A stretch of DNA of 64,000 bases from an uncultured Alphaproteobacteria bacterium (GCA_937892955.1 CALBKH010000073.1:28102-92101); one strand, 5' to 3'; shown: positions 26,048-36,201, counted from the stretch's first letter. Numbers and translations are program-made. The notes: generated by a model not told the origin, from the letters alone.

Positions 26048-27009
26048 CTCACGCATTCCCTCGCCCCACTGGTCCGCACCCCTCGATCGCATCGACCGAA
26101 GCGACGCAGCCGTCCCGCGAGCGCCGAGGGGCATCACGGCGGCGGGACGAGGCGGCGTTTATACACGCCACCTCTCCGCTTGGCCACCGAGGAACGAAGC
26201 TCCCGCCCGCTCCCTTCGACCGAGACGCGGAGGCGCTGCGAGCGCGTGACGGGGCGGCCGACACGACAACGCAACAATCGCAACACGGGGATCGACGCGG
26301 CGGAAACGAACCGAAGCGCGGAGCGACGACGCCGGTTCCATCGGCGCCGGCGCTCGCCGACCGGCGCGCCGCCGTCGCCGGCCGTCAACCCGTCGATACG
26401 GGCGGCACCGCGGCGACCTAGATCACCTATCCGCCGACCGGCCTCGTCTCCTTCCGGAACACGCCGAGCAGCGGCGTCGGGCGACTGCCGGGCCGGATAC
26501 GACCAAGCGGCCACCGCCGCGGCCGGCAACGTTGCGCCGAAGCCTTTCGACCGGTGGAACGACACCGGGGCTTCGCACGGCCGGGAATACACCACCTCCG
26601 ACCCCGACGACGCCGCCCGGATCGACCGGCGCTCCAAGCTCACCGCCTTCGCCGTGTCGCTGAAACGAGGTCGTCGAACAGATCTCGCCGAAGAAAGACC
26701 ACACCCGGGGCGCCGTTCGAACGGGTGCACCATTTCGTCGGGCATCCGGTCGAGCCGCGGCTCGTTGATGTCGTATGGTAGTATGCATTGTATTCCGCCG
26801 TGAAATCACGCAAGTTGGTGCGCTCATCTGCCGCGACACGCGCCCATCCACACCCGAAAGGTGTGCAACATCTGTAATGAAGCCAATTCCGAAAGGGCGT
26901 GCGACGAGCTAGCATGTTTCACTAGGGCAGGAAGCGATGGTGGCGACCGAGTCACCCCGGGGAGAACCGCACGAAGATGCGGCGACGGGCGGTACACAGG
27001 GAGGATGCC
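26048..27009. other. 962-base stretch with no convincing gene; possible gene relic
   Basis: No ORF here has a recognisable domain. On the plus strand a segment near 26480-26680 encodes a protein-like stretch (VAPKPFDRWNDTGASHGREY, followed by DPDDAARIDRRSKL) that has no start, no Shine-Dalgarno and no recognised family, so it may be the decayed end of a gene. Bases 26765-26930 are noticeably more AT-rich (for example GTATGGTAGTATGCATTGTA) and probably hold the promoter and operator for the GntR gene that follows. Confidence 0.4.
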
Positions 27010-27717
27010 ATGCTGAGAGGAGCGCGCGAAGCGACCAAGGCGGAGGACGACAATCATCAGGTCGTCCGCAAGTCCGAACGAGTCTACCAGTGGCTGAGGG
27101 ACGAGATCCTGTCGTTCCGCATGCAGCCGGGAATGTTCATCGACAAGGTCGAGATCTGCGACAAGCTGGGCGTATCCAAGCAGCCGGTGACGGCTGCGCT
27201 GACACGGCTCGAGCAGGAAGGGCTGGTCGAGATCTATCCCCAGCGAGGATCCTATGTGGCGCGGCTCCGTCTCGGTGCCATGTCCGAGAGTCTCTTCATC
27301 CGGGGTGCGCTGGAATCCGCGGCGCTCCGCCGGGTCGCCGGGGAAGGCAACGAGATCCTGATCCGCGGCCTGCAGAAGAACCTCGAGGCCCAGGATCTGG
27401 CGCTCACCGGTGACAACCTCGCCCGGTTCTATCAGCTCGACATGGAGTTCCATTCGGCCATCGCCCGCGCGGTGCCCTATTCGCAGGTGGCGCGGCAGGT
27501 CGACATCGGGCTGGCGACCGTCAAGCGCTGCCACGAGCTGTTCAGACCCGACGTCGCGTCGCTGAAGCAGTCCTTCGAACGGCATCGTCGGATCGTCGCG
27601 GCGCTGGCCGCCGGGGACGGCGCGGCGGCGGCGGCCGAGATGGACGCTCACGTCGCCGACTACTCGGTGATGCTGAGGGACTTCGCCGAGGCGCGGCCGG
27701 AACTCTTCGTCGGATGA
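27010..27717 (+). CDS. GntR family regulator (FadR/FCD subfamily)
   Basis: A 235-residue repressor-type protein with an N-terminal winged helix-turn-helix of the GntR family (VYQWLRDEILSFRMQPGMFI; CDKLGVSKQPVTAALTRLEQ EGLVEI) and a C-terminal all-helical FCD ligand domain whose metal-binding histidines are visible (DMEFHSAIARAV; HRRIVAALAAGD). FCD regulators respond to small organic acids. The ATG at 27010 has AGGGAGGA seven bases upstream. It is convergent with fhs, so its target is not clear from position; autoregulation through the AT-rich upstream region is likely. Confidence 0.92.
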   Translation: MLRGAREATKAEDDNHQVVRKSERVYQWLRDEILSFRMQPGMFIDKVEICDKLGVSKQPVTAALTRLEQEGLVEIYPQRGSYVARLRLGAMSESLFIRGALESAALRRVAGEGNEILIRGLQKNLEAQDLALTGDNLARFYQLDMEFHSAIARAVPYSQVARQVDIGLATVKRCHELFRPDVASLKQSFERHRRIVAALAAGDGAAAAAEMDAHVADYSVMLRDFAEARPELFVG

Positions 27718-27946
27718 GACGGAGCCCACGGTCCATCCGAGTGATGGATCGTTGACGACGGTGGAGAGGACGCCCTCCCTCCTCTCCTCGCCCGGGTGGC
27801 GGGGCGATGCCGGTCGCATGGCCGTGTCGCGACGGACGAGGTTCGGAGACAAGCTCGCGACCCGGAGCGGTGACCCCGACGACCCGGGGCGGTGACCTCA
27901 CCGCGCCGGGTCTTCTTCGTTCGCGACCGAACGACCCTCCCGCCGC

Positions 27947-29620
27947 TCAGAAGAGACCGACCGTTTCGCCGTCTTCGCCGATGCGGATCTGTTCCGCCGC
28001 CGGCCGCTTGGGCAGACCCGGCATGGTCATGACGTCGCCGCAGATCGCCACGACGAAGCCGGCGCCGGCGGACAGACGCACCTCGCGCACCGCGACGCGA
28101 TGGCCCTCGGGCGCACCGAGCTTCGCCGGATCGGTGGAGAAGGAATACTGCGTCTTGGCCATGCACACCGGCAGTGCGCCGTGGCCGGCGGCCTGCCATT
28201 CGGCGAGCAGTTCCTTCGGGCGCGGCGCGAACTCCACCGTGCCGGCGCCGTAGATGTCCTGGGCGATCGAGCGGATCTTGTCGGCGAGCGGCACCTCGTC
28301 GGCGTAGAGGGTGCGGAAGTGCGATCCGGCGTCGGGCGCCTCGACCAGGTCGACGACCGCCTCGGCGAGATCGACCGCCCCCGCCCCGCCTTCGGCCCAG
28401 TGGCGGCAGAGATGGGCGCCGACCCCTTGGGCGCGGCAGTGATCGAGCACCGCGTCGATCTCGGCCGCCGTGTCGGTGGCGAAGTGGTTCACCGCGACGA
28501 CCACCGGCACGCCGAAGCGCTTCAGATTGGCGAGATGGCGATCGAGATTGGCGAAGCCGCGCTTCACCGCGCCGACGTCCTCATGGCCGAGACCCTTGCG
28601 CTCGACACCGCCGTGCATCTTCAGCGCCCGCACCGTGGCGACCAGCACCACCGCCGCGGGGGTCAGCCCCCCCTGGCGGCATTTGATGTCGAAGAACTTC
28701 TCCGCCCCGAGATCGGCGCCGAAGCCGGCTTCGGTGACGACGATGTCGGAAAGCTCGAGCGCGGTGCGGGTGGCGATCAGCGAATTGCAGCCGTGGGCGA
28801 TGTTGGCGAAGGGGCCGCCGTGGACGAAGGCGGGTGTGCCTTCGAGCGTCTGGACGAGGTTGGGCGCGAAGGCGTCCTTGAGAAGCACCGTCATCGCGCC
28901 GGCGGCCTTCAGGTCGGCGGCGGTGACCGGCGTCTTCTCGCGCGTCTGGGCGACGACGATCGAGCCGAGGCGGTGCTCGAGGTCGGCGAGATCGCGCGCG
29001 AGGCAGAAGATCGCCATGACCTCGGAGGCGACCGTGATGTCGAAGCCGTCCTCGCGCGGGAAGCCGTTGGAGACGCCACCGAGCGAGGAGACGATCTCGC
29101 GCAAGCCGCGGTCGTTCATGTCGAGCGCCCGGCGCCAGAAGATGCGGCGCAGGTCGATGCCGAGTTCGTTGCCCCAATAGAGGTGGTTGTCGAGCATCGC
29201 CGAGAGGAGATTGTTGGCGGCGCCGATGGCGTGGAAGTCGCCGGTGAAGTGGAGGTTGATCGCCTCCATCGGCGCGACCTGGGCGAGGCCGCCGCCGGCG
29301 GCACCGCCCTTCATGCCGAAGCAGGGGCCGAGCGAGGGTTCGCGCAGCGCGACCGAGACGCGCTGGCCGATGCGGGCGAGGCCGTCGCCGAGGCCGACGG
29401 TGGTCGTCGTCTTGCCCTCGCCCGCCGGGGTCGGCGAGATGGCGGTGACCAGCACCAGCTTGCCCGGGGCGCGGCGAGCGCCGTCGATCGCCTCGGGATG
29501 GATCTTGGCGATGTGCCGGCCGAAGGGCGAGATCGCCTCGCCGGGAATGCCGAGCTTCGCCGCGATCTCCTCGATCGGCGCCAGTTTCGCGGCGCGGGCG
29601 ATTTCGATGTCGGTCGGCAT
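27947..29620 (-). CDS. fhs: formate--tetrahydrofolate ligase
   Basis: Fhs makes 10-formyltetrahydrofolate from formate, ATP and tetrahydrofolate. The ATP-binding loop TPTPAGEGKTTTTVGL-type motif is at about residues 63-76, followed by LREPSLGPCFGMKGGAAGGG and NLHFTGDFHAIGAANNL, all diagnostic. The 557-residue length is normal. It lies 69 bp downstream of fghA on the same strand, so formate released by FghA can be captured into the folate pool; this arrangement supports C1 assimilation or detoxification rather than a purely biosynthetic role. Confidence 0.97.
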   Translation of the reverse strand: MPTDIEIARAAKLAPIEEIAAKLGIPGEAISPFGRHIAKIHPEAIDGARRAPGKLVLVTAISPTPAGEGKTTTTVGLGDGLARIGQRVSVALREPSLGPCFGMKGGAAGGGLAQVAPMEAINLHFTGDFHAIGAANNLLSAMLDNHLYWGNELGIDLRRIFWRRALDMNDRGLREIVSSLGGVSNGFPREDGFDITVASEVMAIFCLARDLADLEHRLGSIVVAQTREKTPVTAADLKAAGAMTVLLKDAFAPNLVQTLEGTPAFVHGGPFANIAHGCNSLIATRTALELSDIVVTEAGFGADLGAEKFFDIKCRQGGLTPAAVVLVATVRALKMHGGVERKGLGHEDVGAVKRGFANLDRHLANLKRFGVPVVVAVNHFATDTAAEIDAVLDHCRAQGVGAHLCRHWAEGGAGAVDLAEAVVDLVEAPDAGSHFRTLYADEVPLADKIRSIAQDIYGAGTVEFAPRPKELLAEWQAAGHGALPVCMAKTQYSFSTDPAKLGAPEGHRVAVREVRLSAGAGFVVAICGDVMTMPGLPKRPAAEQIRIGEDGETVGLF

Positions 29621-29689
29621 GGGCGGCTCCCGCTTCTCTCGGCACGCCCTGCGACTACTCCGACGGCACGGGAAAAGAAAGGGATGACC

Positions 29690-30532
29690 TCACCCCAGCC
29701 GCTCGGCGTGCCAGCGCAGGTGATCGGCGACGAAGCTGGCGATGAAGAAATAGGAGTGGTCGTAGCCCTCCTGGCGGCGCAGCGTCAGCGGCATCTTGGC
29801 CTTGCCGCAGGCGGCTTCCAGCAGTTCCGGCTTCAGCTGCCCGGCGAGGAAGCCGTCGGCCGTGCCCTGGTCGACGAGCAGGCCGGGGAGCCGGGCGCCG
29901 TCCTCGATCAGGGCGCAGGCGTCGTAGGTGCGCCACATCGCCCTGTTGTCGCCGAGATAGCCGGAGAGCGCCTTCTCGCCCCAGGGGCAGTTCATCGGCG
30001 AGACGATCGGGGCGAAGGCGGAGACCGCGGCGTAGCGGCCGGGATTGCGCAGTGCGATGGTGAGCGCGCCGTGGCCGCCCATCGAATGGCCCATGATGCC
30101 CTGGCGCATCATGTCGACGGGAAGCTCGCGGCCGACCAGGGCGGGGAGTTCGGTCTCGATCCACGAGCGCATGCGGTAGTGCTTCGACCAGGGCTCGCGC
30201 GTCGCGTCGACATAGAAGCCGGCGCCGAGGCCGAAGTCGTAGGCGCCGTCGGGGTCGTCGGGGACGCCCTCGCCACGCGGCGAGGTGTCGGGGGCGATCA
30301 GCGCCAGCCCGCGTTCGGCGGCGACGCGCTGGGCGCCGGCCTTCACGGTGAAGTTCTCTTCGGTGCAGGTGAGCCCGGAGAGGAACCAGACGACCGGCAC
30401 CGGCCGATAGGCGGCCTGCGGCGGCAGGAAGACGGCGAAGCGCATGTCGCAGTTCGTCTCGGCGGAGGCGTGGCGGTAGACGAACTGGGTGCCACCGAAA
30501 CACTTGGCGGCGGAGATCTGGTCGATGGACAT
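29690..30532 (-). CDS. fghA: S-formylglutathione hydrolase
   Basis: FghA hydrolyses S-formylglutathione to formate and glutathione, the last step of glutathione-dependent formaldehyde oxidation. It is an esterase-D type alpha/beta hydrolase of 280 residues with catalytic Ser150 in GHSMGGHGA, Asp226 in DQGTADGFL and His259 in EGYDHSYFF, plus LSGLTCTEENF. The ATG at 30532 (MSIDQISAAK) is chosen; the frame upstream is repeat DNA. It is in the same direction as frmA, separated by 250 bases that include palindromic repeats. Confidence 0.97.
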   Translation of the reverse strand: MSIDQISAAKCFGGTQFVYRHASAETNCDMRFAVFLPPQAAYRPVPVVWFLSGLTCTEENFTVKAGAQRVAAERGLALIAPDTSPRGEGVPDDPDGAYDFGLGAGFYVDATREPWSKHYRMRSWIETELPALVGRELPVDMMRQGIMGHSMGGHGALTIALRNPGRYAAVSAFAPIVSPMNCPWGEKALSGYLGDNRAMWRTYDACALIEDGARLPGLLVDQGTADGFLAGQLKPELLEAACGKAKMPLTLRRQEGYDHSYFFIASFVADHLRWHAERLG

Positions 30533-30589
30533 GGGGTGGCCTCGGGAAGCGCCGCGCGGCACGGAATGCGCGAAGCGAAGACGGTTGCA

Positions 30590-30725
30590 TCCGGTTCTCT
30601 CCCCCCTGGAGGGGGAGAGACAGAGAGGGGGAGCTCCGAAGCTCCACCCGGTCCGAGAAAGAGGAAACGCCATCCCCCCCTCCCTGTCCCTCCCCCTCCT
30701 GGGGGGAGGGGACGCCAGCCGGGAG
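30590..30725. repeat. palindromic purine/pyrimidine-rich repeat between frmA and fghA
   Basis: Two oppositely oriented units (CTCTCCCCCCTGGAGGGGGA near 30597 and CTCCCCCTCCTGGGGGGAGG near 30698) flank CAGAGAGGGGG / CCCTCCCTGTC arms, giving a long hairpin. This type of intergenic repeat is common between Hyphomicrobiales genes and may separate expression of frmA from fghA-fhs. Confidence 0.65.
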
Positions 30726-30782
30726 AGCGACGTTCCCCATGAAATCATCGCGGCGGAGGGAGCGCTCGTCGCGAACGCCCGA

Positions 30783-31916
<1,134 letters not shown>

Positions 31917-31952
31917 GGGCGTCTTCCCTCCCCTCGCGCCCCGGTCCCGGAG

Positions 31953-32237
31953 CTATTTCAGATAGGTGCGCAGGATGCGCATGGTGTCGTCGAAATCGGC
32001 TTCGGCGATCGCCGCCGTCTCGGGCGTCGAGCGATCGTGGCCCAGATTGTCGCGCAGGTGCATCTCCAGGATCTCGGCCATCAACCCGCCGGCGGCGCCG
32101 CGCAGGGCGGCGATCTGCTGGAGAAGATCGCGGCATTCGCTGCCCGCCTCGACGGCGCGCTCCAGCGCCTCGACCTGCCCCTTGAGGCGAGCGAGACGGG
32201 TCAGAGCGCGCTTCTTGTCCTCGGGCGTGTGCGGCAT
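31953..32237 (-). CDS. frmR: formaldehyde-responsive transcriptional repressor FrmR (CsoR family)
   Basis: A 94-residue CsoR/RcnR-family four-helix repressor. In characterised FrmR, formaldehyde cross-links Pro2 and Cys35; here both are present (MPHT...; SECRDLLQQ with Cys35), as is His60 (EMHLRDN). It heads the leftward operon frmR-frmA. Twenty-eight bases upstream of the start lies ATACTCCCAGGGGTAT, an inverted ATAC/GTAT site with a central C/G run like known FrmR/RcnR operators. Autorepression relieved by formaldehyde is the expected behaviour. Confidence 0.95.
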   Translation of the reverse strand: MPHTPEDKKRALTRLARLKGQVEALERAVEAGSECRDLLQQIAALRGAAGGLMAEILEMHLRDNLGHDRSTPETAAIAEADFDDTMRILRTYLK

Positions 32238-32264
32238 CGAACCTCCGTGACGAGGATGCTACGG

Positions 32265-32280
32265 ATACTCCCAGGGGTAT
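32265..32280 (-). promoter_or_regulatory. FrmR operator
   Basis: ATACTCCCAGGGGTAT is an inverted repeat of ATAC...GTAT around a C-run/G-run core, the layout of CsoR-family (RcnR/FrmR) operators. It lies 28 bases upstream of the frmR start codon, overlapping the expected promoter. Confidence 0.75.
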
Positions 32281-32310
32281 GTCAACGACTTCGACGGACA
32301 TCGAGAGGCG

Positions 32311-32700
32311 CTCCCTGCGCGATGGTACGAGACGGCTGGTCGGCAGCCCCTCACCATGAGGCGTCGATTTTCTTCGTAATTTCGAACGCCTCATGGTGGA
32401 GACCCTCGAGCGGATCACCATGACCACGATCCGCCACCGACCTCGCCCGAACCATCGGCCGTCATCCCCGGTGGGACGCGAAGCGGAGGGGAAGGGGATC
32501 CACCGACTTCTCGGCGATTTGCGAGGCCGCTGGATCCCCTTCCCTCGCTCCGCTCGCCGGGGATGACGGCTGAGGTCGAGGCGAGGTCGGGAGCGGTTTC
32601 GAATCGGCGGACCCGACCGGTCGACCCGCGTGAAGGTCTCCGTGCCGAAGAGGCGTGCGACGAACGTCGTCTCGAGCCATCGCGCACGAGTTCGGACACC
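32311..32700. repeat. intergenic repeats between frmR and rpe
   Basis: The 550-base gap 32238-32787 holds a TACGAGACG...CTCACCATGAGG unit with inverted partner (32311-32400), the 113-bp GTCATCCCCGG element listed separately, and another unit near 32626-32700 (CGTCTCGAGCCATCGCGCAC). Apart from the FrmR operator I see no other signal here until the rpe ribosome-binding site. Confidence 0.65.
32458..32570. repeat. 113-bp element with 14-bp perfect terminal inverted repeats
   Basis: The ends are GCCGTCATCCCCGG and CCGGGGATGACGGC, exact reverse complements. Inside, GCGGAGGGGAAGGGGATCC and GGATCCCCTTCCCTCGCTCC form a second palindrome. A close relative is at 53761-53872 and a diverged one at 45220-45310. 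No ORF is inside. Confidence 0.85.
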
Positions 32701-32787
32701 GCATGGATTGACTCCACACGGCCCGATGCGCTTCGTGACCGTCACATTCCGCCGCCCACCGGCGCCCTCACGGAGGAGATACGCCTC

Positions 32788-33480
32788 ATGTCCACCTTCG
32801 CCCCCGTCATCGCCCCGTCGATTCTCTCCGCCGACTTCGCGCGCCTCGGCGAGGAGGTGACGAACGTGCTCGCCGCCGGGGCGGATTGGATCCACTTCGA
32901 CGTGATGGACAATCACTACGTCCCGAACCTCACCATCGGCCCGCTGGTGCTGTCCGCCCTTCGACCGCTCACCAAAGCGCCGATCGACGTTCATCTGATG
33001 GTGAAACCGGTCGACCGGATGATCGAGATGTTCTGCGAGGCCGGGGCCGACATCGTCACCTTCCATCCGGAAGCGAGCGAACACGTCGATCGCTCGCTCG
33101 ACCTCATCCGCAAGAAGGGCGCCAAGGCCGGGCTGGTGCTCAATCCGGCGACGCCGCTCTCGGTACTCGACTGGGTGATGGACCGGGTCGACATGATCCT
33201 GCTGATGTCGGTCAACCCCGGTTTCGGCGGTCAGTCGTTCATCCCGCACGTGCTGGAGAAGGCGAAGCGGGTGAAGGAGAGGATCGACGCCTCGGGCAAG
33301 TCGATCCGGCTGGAGATCGACGGCGGCGTCAAGGTCGACAACATCGCCGAGATCGCGGCGGCCGGCGTCGACGCTTTCGTCGCCGGGTCGGCGATCTTCG
33401 GCAAGCCGGACCATGCCGGGATCATCGCCGCCATGCGGGCCGAGATCGCCCGCGGGCGCGGCGAGACCGTCGAGATCTGA
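32788..33480 (+). CDS. rpe: ribulose-phosphate 3-epimerase
   Basis: Rpe interconverts ribulose 5-phosphate and xylulose 5-phosphate. The 230-residue TIM barrel carries IAPSILSADFARLGEE, HFDVMDNHYVPNLTIGP (metal-binding His/Asp), DVHLMV, LMSVNPGFGGQSFIP and LEIDGGV. The ATG at 32788 has CGGAGGAG about nine bases upstream. It is one of several sugar-phosphate genes in this part of the window (gph, rpiA, tkt, fba, fbp) but is not in an operon with them; the next gene is convergent. Confidence 0.97.
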   Translation: MSTFAPVIAPSILSADFARLGEEVTNVLAAGADWIHFDVMDNHYVPNLTIGPLVLSALRPLTKAPIDVHLMVKPVDRMIEMFCEAGADIVTFHPEASEHVDRSLDLIRKKGAKAGLVLNPATPLSVLDWVMDRVDMILLMSVNPGFGGQSFIPHVLEKAKRVKERIDASGKSIRLEIDGGVKVDNIAEIAAAGVDAFVAGSAIFGKPDHAGIIAAMRAEIARGRGETVEI

Positions 33481-33490
33481 TCGGTCGAAA

Positions 33491-33526
33491 GCGAAAGGCC
33501 GGCGATGGAACGCTCCGCCGCCGGCC
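33491..33526 (-). terminator. probable terminator of the second Flp pilin gene
   Basis: An 8-bp stem GGCCGGCG/CGCCGGCC (33497-33504 with 33519-33526) in the 52-bp convergent gap. In the leftward direction it is followed by TTTCGCTTTCG. Confidence 0.55.
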
Positions 33527-33532
33527 GCCGCA

Positions 33533-33700
33533 TCATTTCACCTTGGACGCCAAGGTCGTGTAGGTGGCATCGGCATTCGTGCCCAACAGCGCCACCCCGC
33601 CGACGATCGCAGCGACGATGAGCGCCGCGATCAGGCCGTATTCCATCGCCGTAGCCCCGTCGGCATCGTCCACGAAGCGTTTCCACGATCTTCGAAACAT
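33533..33700 (-). CDS. Flp family type IVb pilin (small), second copy
   Basis: This 55-residue pilin has the leader MFRRSWKRFVDDADG and the ATAMEYGLIAALIVAAIVGG helix with the Glu-Tyr pair, the same layout as the product of 2676-2840 but clearly diverged, so not a recent duplicate. The start at 33700 has AGAGGAGA about nine bases upstream. Again no Tad assembly genes adjoin it. Confidence 0.9.
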   Translation of the reverse strand: MFRRSWKRFVDDADGATAMEYGLIAALIVAAIVGGVALLGTNADATYTTLASKVK

Positions 33701-33827
33701 CGCAAGTCTCCTCTTACACGGTGCGGTAAGATTCGAAGACTCGCGCTTTAACTTCACGTGAAGAAATATCATCGACGAAGACTTGCAATGATCGTCGACT
33801 CGAAGGGGGGATGGCGGAAACGTCCCG

Positions 33828-34508
33828 TCAACCCTGTCGCCGCGCTTCGATCACCGCCACGGCGTCCCAGAGGTCGTCGAAATGGTCGATCACCGCGTCG
33901 GGGTCGTAGGTGGCGACCGGTGCGTCGGTGTAGCCGAAGGTGACGCCGACGACCGGGACACGGGCGTTCTTCGCGGCGTTCACGTCGGTGGCGCTGTCGC
34001 CGACCATCACGGTGCGCCCCGGATCGCCGCCGGCGAGGGCGATGGTGCCGAGGAGATGGCCGGCGTCGGGCTTGCGGACGGGGAAGGTGTCGCCGCCGCA
34101 GATGGCGGCGAAGCGCGAGGTCAGCGCCAGTTCGTCGAGGAGGCGGCGCGACAGGCCTTCGAGCTTGTTGGTGCACACCGCGAGCTTCCAGCCGGCAGCG
34201 GCGAAGCGGTCGAGCGCGGCGACGCAACCGGGGAACGGACGGCTCTCTTCGGCGATCCGCTCGGAGTAGAGCGGCAGATAATCGGCGAAGAGGCGGTCGA
34301 GCTTCGGCGTGTCGAGGGAGGCGCCGTTGAGACGGAAGCCGCGCTCGATCATCGCCCGCGCCCCGGCGCCGAGCAGCGAACCGGCGTCGGCGCGGGTCAT
34401 CGGCCGCAGGCCTTCGGCGGTCAGGACGACGTTGAGGGTCGCGATCAGATCTTCGGCGGTGTCGACGAGGGTGCCGTCGAGATCGAGGACGAGAAGCGGA
34501 GCGGTCAT
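33828..34508 (-). CDS. gph: phosphoglycolate phosphatase
   Basis: A HAD-superfamily phosphatase of 226 residues. Motif I is LDLDGTLVDT (D9 nucleophile, D11), with an alpha-helical cap, then VCTNK (motif II), KPDAGHLL and VMVGDSATDVNAAKNA (motifs III/IV). This is the Gph subgroup, which removes 2-phosphoglycolate formed by RuBisCO oxygenation or by DNA repair. No RuBisCO is in view, so a repair or general housekeeping role is the safer reading. It is divergent from rpiA. Confidence 0.9.
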   Translation of the reverse strand: MTAPLLVLDLDGTLVDTAEDLIATLNVVLTAEGLRPMTRADAGSLLGAGARAMIERGFRLNGASLDTPKLDRLFADYLPLYSERIAEESRPFPGCVAALDRFAAAGWKLAVCTNKLEGLSRRLLDELALTSRFAAICGGDTFPVRKPDAGHLLGTIALAGGDPGRTVMVGDSATDVNAAKNARVPVVGVTFGYTDAPVATYDPDAVIDHFDDLWDAVAVIEARRQG

Positions 34509-34875
34509 GGTCGGGTCGGACTTCCGTGGCTGGATCGCGGTCGATGTGCGCCGCGCGGGCTCGGCGCGGGTTCGGCGGGTGGGCGGAACCTAGTGCATTT
34601 TCGCCCGATGGGAAGCGGTCGGTGCCGTGTGCGGCGAGACGACGCCACGACGGACGGCGCGGTCCGCGGCGTCGACGCTCGCCGAAGCCGCGCCGATCCC
34701 CACCTCGACGCCGCCTCGCGGGAGCGCGACAGCGAGGGGGACTGGCGAGGTGGCGGCGGCTGCGCTATTGGAGACCCGACCCGATTTCGCCCCATCGGCC
34801 GACGCCGGTGGCGCCGAGGTGGTGCAGCCGGCCCGATGTCGGCGGAAGAGAGCGAGACGGGCGGGGAGGAACGAC
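34509..34875. other. gene-free gap between gph and rpiA
   Basis: This 367-base divergent gap should contain both promoters. I see no clear repeat, operator or small gene; ORFs that cross it do not look like proteins. Confidence 0.5.
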
Positions 34876-35568
34876 ATGAGCGCCGAGATGAAACGCCGCG
34901 CCGCCGCCGCTGCCCTCGACTTCGTGGAAGACGGCATGAAGCTCGGCCTCGGCACCGGATCGACCGCCGACGAATTCGTCAAGCTGCTGGCGGAGAAGGT
35001 CGCCGCCGGCCTCGACGTCATCGGCGTGCCGACCTCCGAGCGCACCGCGGCGCTCGCCGCGTCGCTCGGCATCCGCCTCGCCACGCTCGAAGAGGAACCG
35101 CACCTCGATCTGACGATCGACGGCGCCGACGAGATCGGCCCCGGTCTCGTTCTGGTCAAGGGGGGCGGCGGTGCGCTGCTGCGGGAGAAGATCGTCGCCG
35201 CGGCGTCGGCCCGCATGGTGGTGATCGCCGACGCCTCGAAGGTGGTCGACCCGATCGGCGCTTTCCCGTTGCCGATCGAGGTCAATCCCTTCGGCTTCGG
35301 TTCGACGCGCGCCAAGATCGTCGAAACGGCGGCGGCGCTCGGGCTCGAGGGTCCGGTCGATCTGCGCCGCAACAAGGACGGATCGACTTTCGTCACCGAC
35401 GGCGGTCACTGGATCGTCGATGCATCTTTTCGCCGGATTCCCGATCCAGAGAAACTGTCGAGCGCCCTCTTCGAGATCCCCGGAGTGGTCGAACACGGCC
35501 TGTTCACCGGCCTCGCCACCGCAGCCGTGGTGGCGCGAGCCGACGGGGTCGACATCCTGTACCCTTGA
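34876..35568 (+). CDS. rpiA: ribose-5-phosphate isomerase A
   Basis: RpiA interconverts ribose 5-phosphate and ribulose 5-phosphate. The 230-residue protein has GLGTGSTADEFVKLLAEK near the N terminus, the catalytic TIDGADEIGPGL, and VKGGGGALLREKI. The ATG at 34876 is preceded by GGGGAGGA at good spacing; the frame is open upstream but is not conserved. A gene for an exported DUF2059 protein follows after 62 bp. Confidence 0.97.
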   Translation: MSAEMKRRAAAAALDFVEDGMKLGLGTGSTADEFVKLLAEKVAAGLDVIGVPTSERTAALAASLGIRLATLEEEPHLDLTIDGADEIGPGLVLVKGGGGALLREKIVAAASARMVVIADASKVVDPIGAFPLPIEVNPFGFGSTRAKIVETAAALGLEGPVDLRRNKDGSTFVTDGGHWIVDASFRRIPDPEKLSSALFEIPGVVEHGLFTGLATAAVVARADGVDILYP

Positions 35569-35630
35569 GCGACACACGCGGCGAAGGCCCGCACCGTGTC
35601 CGTGACTTCGAGACCTGAACGGAGCAATCG

Positions 35631-36140
35631 ATGATCAGCCGGATCTCTTCCCGCCTCGCCCTCCTCGGTGCGACCGCCGTCCTCGCGGTCGGCCTGACGA
35701 CCGGTGCGATGGCGCAGACCTATTCGAAGGAACATCTGGCGGCCGCCCGCGCGGCGATCGCCGCGGCCAAGGTGACCGAAGGTTTCGACGAGATCCTCAT
35801 CGGCATCGCCGCTCAGACCAAGCAGGCGCTGGTGCGCCGCGCCCCCGCCGCCTCGACTCAGATCGAGGAAGTGACCAACGCCGCGGCGCTCGAGCTCGCG
35901 CCGAAGCGCGCCGAACTCGCCCAGCAGATCCAGGAGATCTGGGCCGGTCGCTTCACCAAGGAAGAGCTCGACGAGATCGCCAAGTTCTACTCCTCGCCGG
36001 TGGGCCAGAAGTTCACCAAGGAGATCCCGGCGATCGGCCAGATGATCGGCATGTCGGCCCAGGTCTGGCAGAAGAAGATCAGCGAAGAGATGCTCACCAA
36101 AGTGCGCGCCGAGATGAAGAAGCGCGGCGTCGATCTCTGA
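35631..36140 (+). CDS. DUF2059 domain-containing exported protein
   Basis: The 169-residue product has a signal peptide (MISRISSRLALLGATAVLAV, cleavage near AMA-Q) and a helical DUF2059 domain, with the typical IQEIWAGRFTKEELDEIAKF and YSSPVGQKFTKEIP blocks. The family is periplasmic and of unknown function. It lies 62 bp after rpiA on the same strand and may be co-transcribed; a terminator follows it. Confidence 0.9.
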   Translation: MISRISSRLALLGATAVLAVGLTTGAMAQTYSKEHLAAARAAIAAAKVTEGFDEILIGIAAQTKQALVRRAPAASTQIEEVTNAAALELAPKRAELAQQIQEIWAGRFTKEELDEIAKFYSSPVGQKFTKEIPAIGQMIGMSAQVWQKKISEEMLTKVRAEMKKRGVDL

Positions 36141-36167
36141 CGTCCGGGGCGCCCGCACCCATTCCTC

Positions 36168-36201
36168 GCGCGCCGGCGGTCGTGACCACGATCGCCGGCG
36201 C
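36168..36201 (+). terminator. terminator after the DUF2059 gene
   Basis: A long hairpin with stem CGCGCCGGCG/CGCCGGCGCG extended by GTCGT/ACGAT towards the loop, followed by GATTCGTTTCG on the plus strand. Confidence 0.75.

Noticed and set aside
27718..27946. Direct repeats near 27860-27915 (GCGGTGACC units) as iterons or a regulatory array
   Set aside because: Only two imperfect units are visible in a convergent gap; there is not enough to support a replication or regulator-binding array.
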